A stretch of DNA of 64,000 bases from Turritopsis dohrnii (taxonomy: Eukaryota > Cnidaria > Hydrozoa > Anthoathecata > Oceaniidae), in contig BQMF02000062.1 in assembly GCA_027922465.2 (NCBI GenBank), forward strand, positions 1,116,001 through 1,180,000, written 5' to 3'. Made by a program: the position numbers and the translations under genes. How positions within the stretch are numbered: position 1 is the first letter of the stretch; every line of letters starts with the position of its first letter. Positions 47,961 to 57,529 of this stretch are shown piece by piece. The notes under the pieces are model-generated. The model ran no database searches, was not told the origin of the DNA, and saw only the letters and a list, made by a program, of their open reading frames with translations.

Positions 47961-48545
47961 CAGAATTTCATTCTCTGCTGAATAATAATTAATAGCTAAT
48001 CACAGAAAGAAACTGGGTCTCAAAATCAGCAGGTCAGGGTTAGGGTTAGATATAAATGATCAGCATGTAATTCTGCATCAGATTCATCAATAGTAATAGG
48101 GGGTACGAAAGTGCAATAAAACGCCCCGCTCAGTTATTGTGTGCGGCATGGTGGGTCATGGTGTGAGGGCAGACCGGTGCGGTGCGGTATGTGACGCCAA
48201 CTTTCCCCTTGTCGTTTATATCGAAAATTCCCAGACATGAGCAGCTAGACTACTTCTGGTACTAAATCTTTACCTCTTCTTATCAATGACTTCCCTTTAA
48301 AGTGAATGCGTCGGCTCAGAAGACTCACAGGATTAGATGTTTATTATTTTGCATATTTTGTTAGTGTAACTTTAAAGTATGGAATTAAGATTTTACGCAT
48401 GCAACAGAGTTTTTGAAAATATCATTCATCAAAGGAAACTTAGTACCAGAAGAAGATACATAAAATATTTTGTTGTGAACTATTTCCCTTTGTAGATTGA
48501 TATTAATGAGATATAGGTATTCCATTTACAGAGAACTGATAGAAT
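47961..48545. other. Spacer
   Basis: No gene identified. It includes a short CAGGGTTAGGGTTAG stretch at about 48038 and a G/C-rich patch near 48130-48190 (GTGCGGCATGG, GCGGTGCGGTATG). Function unknown. Confidence 0.4.
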
Positions 48546-48640
48546 ATGTCAGTCGAAAAAATGGCGGGAATATGTTTGGCTCTCCATTTCTTGATTTCTG
48601 CTCTCCATTGTAACTGTTTTTATAAAAGAAAACCAAGAAC
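48546..48640 (+). CDS. Candidate first exon with signal peptide or membrane anchor
   Basis: ATG at 48546 opens MSVEKMAGICLALHFLISAL, then HCNCFYKRKPRT, ending at a consensus donor (AC|GTGAGT). The hydrophobic stretch followed by a basic cluster looks like a signal peptide or type-II anchor. It ends in phase 2, which does not fit directly onto the exon at 49948 (phase 0), so its downstream partner is not resolved. It could belong to the gene at 49948-51025 through an exon I did not find. Confidence 0.35.
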
Positions 48641-48798
48641 GTGAGTGAAATTTATTAGATTTTTTTATCCAAATTATATTTAATATTCAGAATTCTTTTG
48701 CATTTCTTGTTGCAATGCACTTACATTCGAAACTACATCTACGGACCAAAGGAGGCTAACAGGAGTTGATTGATAAAAAATGAAAAGGGGGTGGGTGA

Positions 48799-48960
48799 GG
48801 TGCTATTTCCTTTTCGCATCCCCCACTCTCCGTCCAGGATGTTTTAGGGTCAGGGGTTAGAGTTATGATTAGGGTTATTTTTTAATCTCCGTGATGAAGA
48901 GCCAACTAGTAAAAAAAATATGGCAGATACATTTAGGGGGTGCGAAAAGGAAATAGCACC
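48799..48960. repeat. Inverted repeat with 25-bp arms
   Basis: GGTGCTATTTCCTTTTCGCA (48799) continuing to CCCCC is mirrored at 48936-48960 by GGGGG then TGCGAAAAGGAAATAGCACC, with a loop of about 110 bp. It may be a short MITE or a remnant. Confidence 0.8.
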
Positions 48961-49486
48961 GGTGGGTGATACGTGTATGATATGCACAAGTTTTAACCAA
49001 TATTCGTGAAAGTTATTAAAATAAATTAACACATAAAAATAAAATCTCCCAGTGTGGAAAAGTAGCTGAAAGGCTGGTTTCCACTTATCTGGATTCTTAA
49101 CTGAACCGGGGATGGAATTTCCCATATAACCACAATATCCACAGTGCAGTGCAGTGGCCAAATAGCTCGCTGTTTTCAACCAAAGAATGACCAGAACTCT
49201 GTATAAATAGATGTAGCCTTCTTCTTCTTTTCTTCTTTATCAGCGGCAGACAGGATTTCAATCTGATCTGGTCAAGTTAAGAAATCAGAAGAAGCAGGTT
49301 ACCATATAATAGCGGTGTACATGGTCGTCATGGTGAAGCGCTGACTGAGACACAAACTCTTAGAAGGATATTTGTTACCAGTTGTCATTATTCTTAATTA
49401 ATCTTCTCTTTTTGATGAGTGCGATCGTACACGCACGTGCTGTCACGTGACAAAAGTCCTTAGGCATACGTTTAATCATGTGTCAA

Positions 49487-49838
49487 TTTTTTTTTTTTTT
49501 GAATTTATTTTAACGAGGCCGGGGGGAACTGGCAGTGAAATTCACTGATGTGGGCCTCCATCAGGAATGTATACCTCAGATTTTAGGGCAGAGAACTTGT
49601 ACGTACTAGACTGATAAATGGTTGTGGTTTTTATTTATGTAATTTTGTAGGCACTTCTTCATTCCATCACATGCACAATCTCATATATATGTACCTTTTC
49701 AGCGCATAATATTGCCTATATTATTCTATAATTTTCATATTGCATTAGCATTTTACAGTGCCGGGATTTGAACCACTACCAGCTATCACCCTTGCATGAC
49801 AAGCCTACCGTCTTACCAAGTGAGTTATTACACCCCCT
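49487..49838 (-). mobile_element. tRNA-derived SINE with poly(A) tail
   Basis: Read on the minus strand, the head has an A-box-like TAACTCACTTGGTAAGACGG (49827-49808) and a perfect B-box GGTTCAAATCC (49774-49764), as in a tRNA gene. A body of roughly 250 bp follows and it ends in a run of 14 A (T run 49487-49500 on the plus strand). Target duplications are not clear. Confidence 0.8.
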
Positions 49839-49947
49839 AATTTGTCATCACCATGTGAAAAAAAACCTTCTACAACATCTACCTAGTGGGCAAGTACCTT
49901 CAAACAAGGATTTTTACACAATGGTATTACTTATTTGGTTTTCACAG

Positions 49948-51025
49948 TTATTAAAAGGAGGTATATTTTCCAATCACCTAAAATATAAGACCACACGCGT
50001 AAATTTTGAACAACGTGTGATCGCACTGGTAAGATACGATGATGCATGCGTTTTTACCACACACATATTATTTTTAAAAGGAGAAGACTGCTTAATAGAA
50101 CAAGGTACAATAGCTAATTATTGTTATTAATACTTATTATATACTATCAATTAACTTAAATTATTTGTCATGAATATGTGCAACAGATGGTTCGATAGAG
50201 CAATCGGTCCAATAGTCAGTTAATGATTCATTAATATATATAATGTATTGGACTTAATACTGGGTTACTACTTATCAAAGAAAGTATAAGTAATGTAAAC
50301 TGTATAAATTCAATACCAGTACAATAGTTTCTTTTTTCTCAGCATTAGACTCCCAATGTAGGTGCATAGTTAATCTTATTCTCAGTCAACTTCCTCTGCT
50401 TTCCTTCCTCTTTCATAAATTTGGAATGAATGTTCTAAAATTACATGAAATAGTAAAACTTAAAAACAAACATAAGAAATGATCGATGCTTCAACTCCAA
50501 ATATTATGCAGCTTCGACACCATTCGAAACATTCCTCTTAAAACCTCAAGCTAGAAAGGCAACGTATGGAATACATCTATTGCAACTTGACAATCTACTG
50601 TTCATTGGAATGGAAGCAGAGGCGTATTCAAGGTCAGTCAAAAAAAGTGGATGAGTCCAACATTACGGCATTTCTTTTCAGTTTTAAGTGGCAGTTAGGT
50701 TACTTGCACGGTTTTCTTTTTTAATCTTTATGACTTAACTCTCCTCCACAAATTTTGACTGACCTCTAGCTACGCCTCTGGGAAGTGTACATCCTCTATC
50801 CAGAAATTGACCTTGCCTTAGTCCATACTTGAAAATGATTGCTTATAAAATATTTGCATATCTAGCTCAGCCAGCATGTCTACATGATCGGTTGTGATTT
50901 TACTTATTATTTTCGGTAGAACAGGGGACAAAAAACATCAAGAAGTTTGCAAACAAATTTGCAAAGTATATAGTTTTTTTCACACAGGAATTGCACCTTT
51001 GTTTTTGGAAATTAAAACACATTAA
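49948..51025 (+). CDS. Unrecognised multi-exon protein (3' part)
   Basis: Three exons join in phase: 49948-50104, 50512-50632 and 50920-51025. They give about 128 residues to a TAA stop. The product begins LLKGGIFSNHLKYKTTRVNF, continues YDDACVFTTHILFLKGEDC and FLLKPQARKATYGIHLLQLD, and ends SFFHTGIAPLFLEIKTH. The alternation of short hydrophobic strands and charged loops suggests a globular cytosolic alpha/beta protein; there is no membrane helix in this part. A phase-0 candidate upstream exon is 49244-49297 (RQTGFQSDLVKLRNQKKQ), and 48546-48640 may be a first exon. I recognise no family. Splice phases matching three times over makes it a real gene rather than chance. Confidence 0.65.
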
Positions 51026-51246
51026 AGGTTTTTACCAGATTTACTAGTAGTATTAATAATCAGCAACTCAATAAGTTTGATGCCTATAATTTTTTGTTGA
51101 AAATAATTCTAATGAAAATGATATCCACTGAGTAAATAATCACTTCCCTTGTATTCATGCCCTTTTAGTAAACATATTTTTCTTATAGATTAAAACACTA
51201 TTATATCATGTAGTTGGATTATTTAGGTGTATTATTTATTTGTAAT
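51026..51246. other. Short spacer between the unknown gene and PIGC
   Basis: AT-rich, with no gene. It leads directly into a MITE that forms the proximal upstream region of PIGC. Confidence 0.4.
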
Positions 51247-51395
51247 TACCTTAAGGGAAGAAATTTTCGCGGGAATTAATTTTCGCGAATATTCGGATTT
51301 CCATTGTTCTAGAACAATAGTCTTTTGTTGTAAAACAATAGGACTCGCGAAATTCGCGAAATTTTCTTCCCGCGAAAATTTCTTCCCTTAAGGTA
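51247..51395. mobile_element. MITE of the CCTTAAGGG family, best-preserved copy
   Basis: TACCTTAAGGGAAGAAATTT (51247) is mirrored by AAATTTCTTCCCTTAAGGTA (ending 51395). Next inside, TCGCGGG is mirrored by CCCGCGA. TA borders agree with a Tc1/mariner-type target. It ends 34 bp before the PIGC start codon, so it occupies the expected promoter or 5'UTR. Confidence 0.85.
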
Positions 51396-51429
51396 TATGC
51401 ATTGTTTTTTTAGTGTGTAGTTAATAGAA

Positions 51430-53692
51430 ATGCCTGTTTTAACTAGAAAACAATCAAAGCTTCGGTGTTTGGAGGAGATGGTGTTGCCTGTTAGAAATAT
51501 CACAACCAAACAGAAATGGCGTAAAGTTCTTTATGAAAACCAGAATGTACCAGACAACTACACTGATGCAAGTTTCCTTGATGAAATGAAAAAAAATGGT
51601 AAGAGGAAATCAAAAACCAAATTTCTATAAATCCTGTTTTTAAGTTTAATACAATAGTGCTTAAAAAAACAACCTTTGGTGTGACGACTGTTAGATTCCA
51701 TACAGATTTGTGGAATCGTTTCTTTACCAGCAATTATTTTTAGTGTATATGAGAAAATATGAGTTAAAGGTGATCATATACGAAGCTGGGATAGTGTCTC
51801 AACAACTGTCTACGTAAGTATAGGATACACTTGTAACCCTATTCTCGTTTCTTTAGTGTAGGAAACATGATAATTTGGATGACATGTCTGCATAACAAAG
51901 TTATCTTTTTGTTTAGAATATCAATTTTTGTTTCCACATTCTACTACTTAGACCAGAATGCTATTCATCCGACGATAATTCTTTTCTGCATGTTGATAGT
52001 ACTTCTATTTGGAATGATGTTTCGAAAGTTAACAAGAAATGTTAATCCTGGCAAGTGACATGACTGCCTAAGTTTGTTTACATTTCATTATGAAACTATG
52101 AATTTATGCTTATGAAAACTTATTTTAAAATTTTGTTTCTTGTAGAATTCGGAAGCTTAGTCGCTGTAACATCATTTGTTTTTGCAATATCACCAGTTTT
52201 GAAAACTTTAACGAAAACAATTAGTACTGACACTATATATGCCATGTCTGTGAGTATGGTACATATAATTTACACATAGTTTTAAGCATGACTTTATTTG
52301 CTGATTTTTGCTGATGTCTAAGATATTATAATTTTTATTTATGCCATTTTTTGTATCATAACTTTGTAAGCTTTGTGTTGTTTGACTCTATGTCAATTAA
52401 ACCCAGTTGATTGTGCAATGCATAATCTTGTAGGTTTATAAGTTCATTGTTTTAGTGTATGGAAAAGGTACTGGAATATATTTTGTTTTTTATAATTGTA
52501 TTTTAAGACATTTATGTTGCTGGCTAACCTTCTCTTTCATGACTATGGTGCAGGTGTGGCTATGTAAGTTTTTTTACACATTTCTAACAAAGTTTTTTTT
52601 TCAACATTTGATATTTTTATTTTGCTGCTTACTTACGTTCTGATCACCTAATGGCTTGTATATTTTTAGAGTGTCAAAAGCCATTTCCTTAAATACTGGT
52701 ATTTTTGCCGCCATTTGCTTGGGTTCTCGATTACAATCGTCGTGGCATGTTTACGTTTTTGTAATGTTGGCCATCCTGTTATTTGCTTTCTTTCCAGAAT
52801 TTCGAAAAGATGTCAAAGTAATTATTTCTAGTTCTATGTTCTATTTTTCTTGACCTGTTTGTAGTTGAAATAGAATGCATGTCATCTTAACATTCATTTA
52901 GGTATGGCATCGTAAAGCATACATTTTTCTCACAGAGTTACTGGTTATTCTTGCTTTCATATTCCTAATTCGATATAGTATTCTTGGTGCGTCCACACTT
53001 GTTTGTTCACATTTCTTGATCACCTTCTTTTTTCCGCTATGGATGGAACGTTTGCAGCAGCTGAAAAAGTAAGACAGATTTTTCCTGAATAATGATAATC
53101 ATTGTTGATGATGGTAATCAGTAATAAAAAACTTCAATAAGTTTTGGAAATTTAACAGTCTATGATCTTATCATTTGCGACCTTGACTCGTACATAATTA
53201 TCAGCCAAGCATAACCTTATCTATTACTTGAACCTCGATCCTTTTAATTCTATTGAGAAAAGTTATCTTGGTCCTTAAAAAATGAAATAAGGGATAAATG
53301 CTTCTAAAATTAAAAGTAAAAACATATTTTTTTTCAGTGAAAACATATATTACCAGATTTAATATTTTTACTAAGTAGTGAAGTAAGCTTTACAAAAATA
53401 TATACTTTTGTGGTTATAAATTAAATCTCAATATTCTTTAAACACTATTTTCACTTTACAGGAATCGTAAACCTTAAGGCTTACACTTATTTAGAAAAAT
53501 AAATATTTGTTTGTTTTGATACCACAGAGAAATGTAGCATTGGCTAACTAAGGGTTTATAAGTTGCCAACAAGTTTATATGTTTTGTTTACATTCCACAT
53601 CTATTTCCTTCTAATTTTGCAAGTTTTAGTTTAATTTTATTTTTTTCAGTAACATTCATGGGCCCTGGGACGAGGCGATCATCAGGCAGTAA
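51430..53692 (+). CDS. PIGC: GPI-GlcNAc transferase subunit C
   Basis: Eight exons give about 296 residues (human 297): 51430-51598, 51744-51813, 51917-52050, 52146-52249, 52508-52563, 52670-52817, 52902-53068 and 53650-53692. Family blocks are clear: [18 protein letters not shown] near the N-terminus, [20 protein letters not shown] in the middle, [20 protein letters not shown], and the C-terminal [10 protein letters not shown]. Multiple membrane helices fit an ER membrane protein. PIGC is a subunit of the complex that makes the first GPI-anchor intermediate from phosphatidylinositol and UDP-GlcNAc. Intron 3 (52051-52145) starts with GC, not GT; only this choice keeps the frame into [10 protein letters not shown]. 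Vertebrate PIGC has an intronless coding region, so the eight exons here are notable. Confidence 0.95.
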
Positions 53693-55186
53693 GGTTCATG
53701 GATTTTGGAAGGAGGCTGCACCATGAGACATTTTCAGGTTCTGGGACACTGCGATGATCATACAATAAACAGCAGAGCTACTTGAACAGTTGAGATGGTG
53801 TAAATCTCATGTTCCTTACCAGCATACTTGAGAAGTGAGACCCACGACCCACGACCTTGAAATAAGGAAACCCAGGACCCGCGACCTTGAGTGGCTAGAC
53901 CCAGGTGATTTAATATCTTAGGTTGAACCAGAGACACTAAATGTCAAACAAAACATGAAAGTTGTTCAAAAAAGCCGATATTCAGGACATTGTAGCTTAC
54001 ATTAACAAAAACTTGAACAAATTTGAACCAAAACCTGAGTTTTGTGGAAGATGTTTTAAGGGATTGTGAATTGATTCATCAATCTTGAATATGGGTGTTA
54101 TGACACAAAGTGAAAGAAAAATGCTCATGCAGACAATTCTTTTTTTAGCTGTTTACAATATGTAGAAGGGTGGTCGTATCAACGACTTAAACCGTCATTT
54201 TGTCTTTGCATCTTTTTGTGTCCATAATGACAGGCTGTAACACAAAGATAAAGAGCACGATAAATGAAGTAAATAAACATTGAACAGACATGAGTTACTG
54301 TGAATAAAAAGTTCCACAGTAAAGTTAGTGTAGCGATCACATATGTATACACAACAATGCCAACGTGTTCTAGATGTGAGAATTTGTACATGCATTTCAG
54401 GTTCTGGGTCCCACTAATATTCAGGGTCTGTGGTCCCACAAACGATCATGGGTCCCGGGTCCACCTTTTCTTGTGTGCCATTCTTTACCTTAATGCTTTC
54501 TTTAGATATCTATGATTTGTTTTGTTTTTTTGAATCCTCCTGTTACTTTTTTGTGTGTCGTTTTAAGCATGATCGTCCATTTAAACCTGTTGTTTATCAT
54601 ATATTCTGACTGAAAACATATAACCGTCACATTTTGATGTTAAGCTAACGTTAATCGCACTATATATATAATCCTCGATCAGCTCCAGTGTTTTTTTTTT
54701 AGTTTTATCTTCAAATTTTTGTTTGTCATTAAATATTTTTCATCAACTGTGTACTTGGTACTGTCTTCGACGTTTCTAAAAGGAATATTGACATTCTTGC
54801 TTGCATGTGAAATACACGTATTTTGAAAGAAATAACAAATTCGTGCTGGAGATTGATTCAATCAGTTTTATTTCTTTGAATTTAGTATGCAATGTTATTG
54901 GTAATTTACGTCATAGTTTCGCTTCTGCCTTTTCTGAAAGCAGGTTTGTCTCTCCTTTTACATCTCCTACTTACAGTTTAAAACCACACAATACTATTAT
55001 TCTTGCTTACTCAAGGCTTGGTTAAAAACACAACAAAGTGTAGGAGTATAGAGTAATTTTAATAACATAAAGTGTTTTCACAGGGTTTTTTTTTACACTT
55101 TATAAGCTGACCACTTGTATTTTGCGCCACGCTTCATGTCAATGGCGACCTAAAGAGTATATTGGTCTGACAGATCGTTACCATTA
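53693..55186. other. Spacer with GACCC/GGGTC repeats
   Basis: No convincing gene, though exons of the membrane protein at 55616 may lie here unseen. At 53828-53905 several copies of GACCCACGACC/GACCTTGA occur, and at 54397-54462 the complementary words GGGTCCC and GGTCCC. This looks like a degraded inverted element of about 0.7 kb. Confidence 0.4.
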
Positions 55187-55414
55187 GATTAAAGATAATG
55201 AACTATTATAAGGTCGAGAAAAAAGTGTGCCAGCAAGTTTTCTTGTGAGATAATCTCCACGAGAGATCCAATCACTTTTGTACTTTGATTGAGCTCTTTG
55301 TTAATTATAAACAGCTGCTCGTTCCCAGACCATTTCTCAATTGTTCTATTTCTACTGACTTCAGCATAGTGCAACTCTCAACTCTAAATATATAACAGTT
55401 CATTATCTTTAATA
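55187..55414. mobile_element. TIR element ending ATTAAAGATAATGAAC
   Basis: ATTAAAGATAATGAACTATT at the left is mirrored by GTTCATTATCTTTAAT at the right. Interior words ATCTCCACGAGAGA and AGCTGCTCGTTCCC are shared with 8933-9266, so they belong to one family. Confidence 0.65.
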
Positions 55415-55615
55415 CGTTAAAAACCCTTATAAAAGTATTTGAACAAATGAACCTTACCCTCACTGACCCAAACAAATTTCACAAAGTTTACACCGTAAAG
55501 TCTAATGGTAACGATTTACTGACGAACATATTGTAAAATTCATCAAACGTTTCAGGAGAATGAAATGAACCTTGTTCAGCCAAACGAAAAAAAAACGATA
55601 TCTTTTTTTTTAAAG

Positions 55616-56051
55616 GTAGACGTAGCGAGTTTGACACCTCAGCAAACTTGGATGACATCCGCCATAATGTTACAGGTGAGAATCAGAAACTGCGTGGTAA
55701 ATGAGAGTGAGAAATAAATATTGATTTACTCGGAAATCTGATAAGTAATATCACTAATGGCGTTATAAAAAATCTTATCTTTCAGACTTTGTTGTGTTTT
55801 TTAATAACTTTAATGCTTGTGTTTATCTAATTTTAGAGAGTCCTTGGCAAACAACACAACACTCTTCACCGTCTGTGATTTTATCGACTCGTCATCACCC
55901 TTCGTCGCATGTGCAATTATCGTCTTTTGAAACTACGTTTATTTGCTTGGCGCTGATTGGCTTTTTAACGACCAGCGCCATCCTGATAACATGGGTGGTA
56001 ATCAAATGTCACAAAAAGGAAAGTTACCAGCGATTTGATTATTCAGTCTAG
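55616..56051 (+). CDS. 3' end of a probable single-pass membrane protein
   Basis: Two exons in matching phase 1, 55616-55675 and 55837-56051, end at TAG. The reading gives RRSEFDTSANLDDIRHNVT, a Ser/Thr/His-rich stretch (TTQHSSPSVILSTRHHPSS), one membrane helix (FICLALIGFLTTSAILITWV) and a short basic-start tail CHKKESYQRFDYSV. This is the usual look of a type-I receptor or adhesion protein end; the C-terminal YSV could bind a PDZ domain. Upstream exons, presumably with the extracellular domains, were not found. AATAAATAAATAA at about 56329 may supply the poly(A) signal. Confidence 0.5.
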
Positions 56052-56854
56052 ACGTCTAAAAATATGTTTTCCAGTCAGACATTGTTGGTGGTTGAAACTA
56101 ATGCACACATGTCTCGATAATTTGCTCTTATAAACGGTTATCTTGTCATGAGTGTATGAAAAACTACTTTTTTCAACACAGCACCCTCCTCCTGTGACGA
56201 TTTCAGACAATCCGAAACTCTCGGGCAGAAACATTCAAAAGGCAACACAAAAAAATAGAAGAAAGAAGCCCGTTGAGATGACAAAGATGAAGATTTCCAT
56301 TACTCTGATAAAACAATAATTGAGTTTCAATAAATAAATAACAGATATATTTTCTTCCATGCTTTCTTTGTATATCTAGACCATCGCCCCTATTAACGTA
56401 CTGCGCAACTAGACTGGAACGAGATGACAAAATTTTAATCTACAAACACACTTAACACGCGATTAGCGTTGTCATGTGATTTCAGGTCATATTATATCGC
56501 CATTTTCCAAGAATGCATATCAAAAGTACAAAGTTCATGCGGGAACACTAGATAAAACTTCCTAGGTTCTAGGTTGTTTGCCAAGAGATTTGTGATTGTA
56601 TCTTTAAAAAGTCAATAACAGCTTAAAGTTTTATCGATTTTTTCGATTTTATTACCAGTGGATCCCATCGTCATCGAAAAGTTAATATTGCAAATTTTTG
56701 TATCAGACACCATGTGTATCTTAGAGTCCAATTCAGACGTGCGACTTTAAACCGTCATTATCAATACAATCCTGATGTAGCTAATATGGAGTAGTCTGTA
56801 CTACTTTGTCACTCTCAACACAGGCGGTTACAAGTTATGCACTGATTTTTTCTC
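56052..56854. other. Spacer, likely 3'UTR of the membrane protein gene
   Basis: No gene or repeat identified. Confidence 0.4.
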
Positions 56855-57264
56855 TTAAGGCGGATTTACACACAGCGAATTTTTCGCGCGAAGCTAATTT
56901 TTCGCTCGTGGACCATTGTTTTGGAAAAGCCGATTGCGCAATAAAACTTTGTTTCATCGAATTTTTAGCCGTCTACAGAGTAGGAATGAGTTCAACTTTT
57001 TCGCTTGTCAAAAATTTGCTTGTGATAGACAACCAATCAAAGTACACACAAAATGCTTATTCAGTAATAATTAATTTGGTAATAATTTAGTAATTTTATA
57101 AGTAGCAACTTCTTAAATTTATTCACCTTGTTTGTTTACAACTAGCCATGAAAACAGTAATTCGAGCACCAAAGTTTTGTTAGTGTAAATCGAGATGAGG
57201 TGATTTTTTCGCCGCTAAAAGTTCGCTTCGTGCGAAAAATTCGCTGTGTGTAAATCCGCCTTTA
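56855..57264. mobile_element. PIF/Harbinger-like MITE, copy 2
   Basis: The TIR AGGCGGATTTACACACAGCG (56858) is mirrored by CGCTGTGTGTAAATCCGCCT (ending 57261). A TTA target duplication lies on both sides (56855-56857 and 57262-57264). TTTTTCGCGCGAAGC next to the end is shared with the 14469-14829 element. Confidence 0.8.
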
Positions 57265-57458
57265 CCAGAAAAAAAAATTTAAAAAATTTCTAAGAAAGAG
57301 AGGCTGGGTTGAGTCATGACTTGATTGTATTTGCAAGTTTCGTTTCAGCTTGTTTTGTTATTAGTGTAAACAACAACAAATAGTATCGCAAACAATGACA
57401 TGGTATTTACTTAGAAATTCTTTTGTTGATTTCAAGAGGGTGGTGTGACAATTCTGTG

Positions 57459-57466
57459 TATAAAAG
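57459..57466 (+). promoter_or_regulatory. TATA box of the secreted peptide gene
   Basis: TATAAAAG lies 71 bases before the ATG at 57530. It is the only strong TATA box next to a gene start in the window, and suits a highly expressed, inducible or cell-type-specific gene. Confidence 0.65.
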
Positions 57467-57529
57467 AACGTTTTTGATACTCGTCTTGTCAATTGCTTTT
57501 TCTGTTGCGAAGAAGCAGTGGCGTGAAAG

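Noticed and set aside
48030..48870. AGGGTTAGGGTTAG-like telomere words
   Set aside because: Only two or three units at each place, and also at about 9140. Too short for an interstitial telomere array; part of degraded repeats.
48850..49179. Minus-strand 109-codon frame
   Set aside because: It overlaps the 48799-48960 inverted repeat. There is no domain, no splice context and skewed composition.
54179..55025. Frames on both strands between PIGC and the membrane-protein exons
   Set aside because: No family features. An acceptor/donor pair around 54885-54943 was tried, but gives no continuation in phase with 55616.
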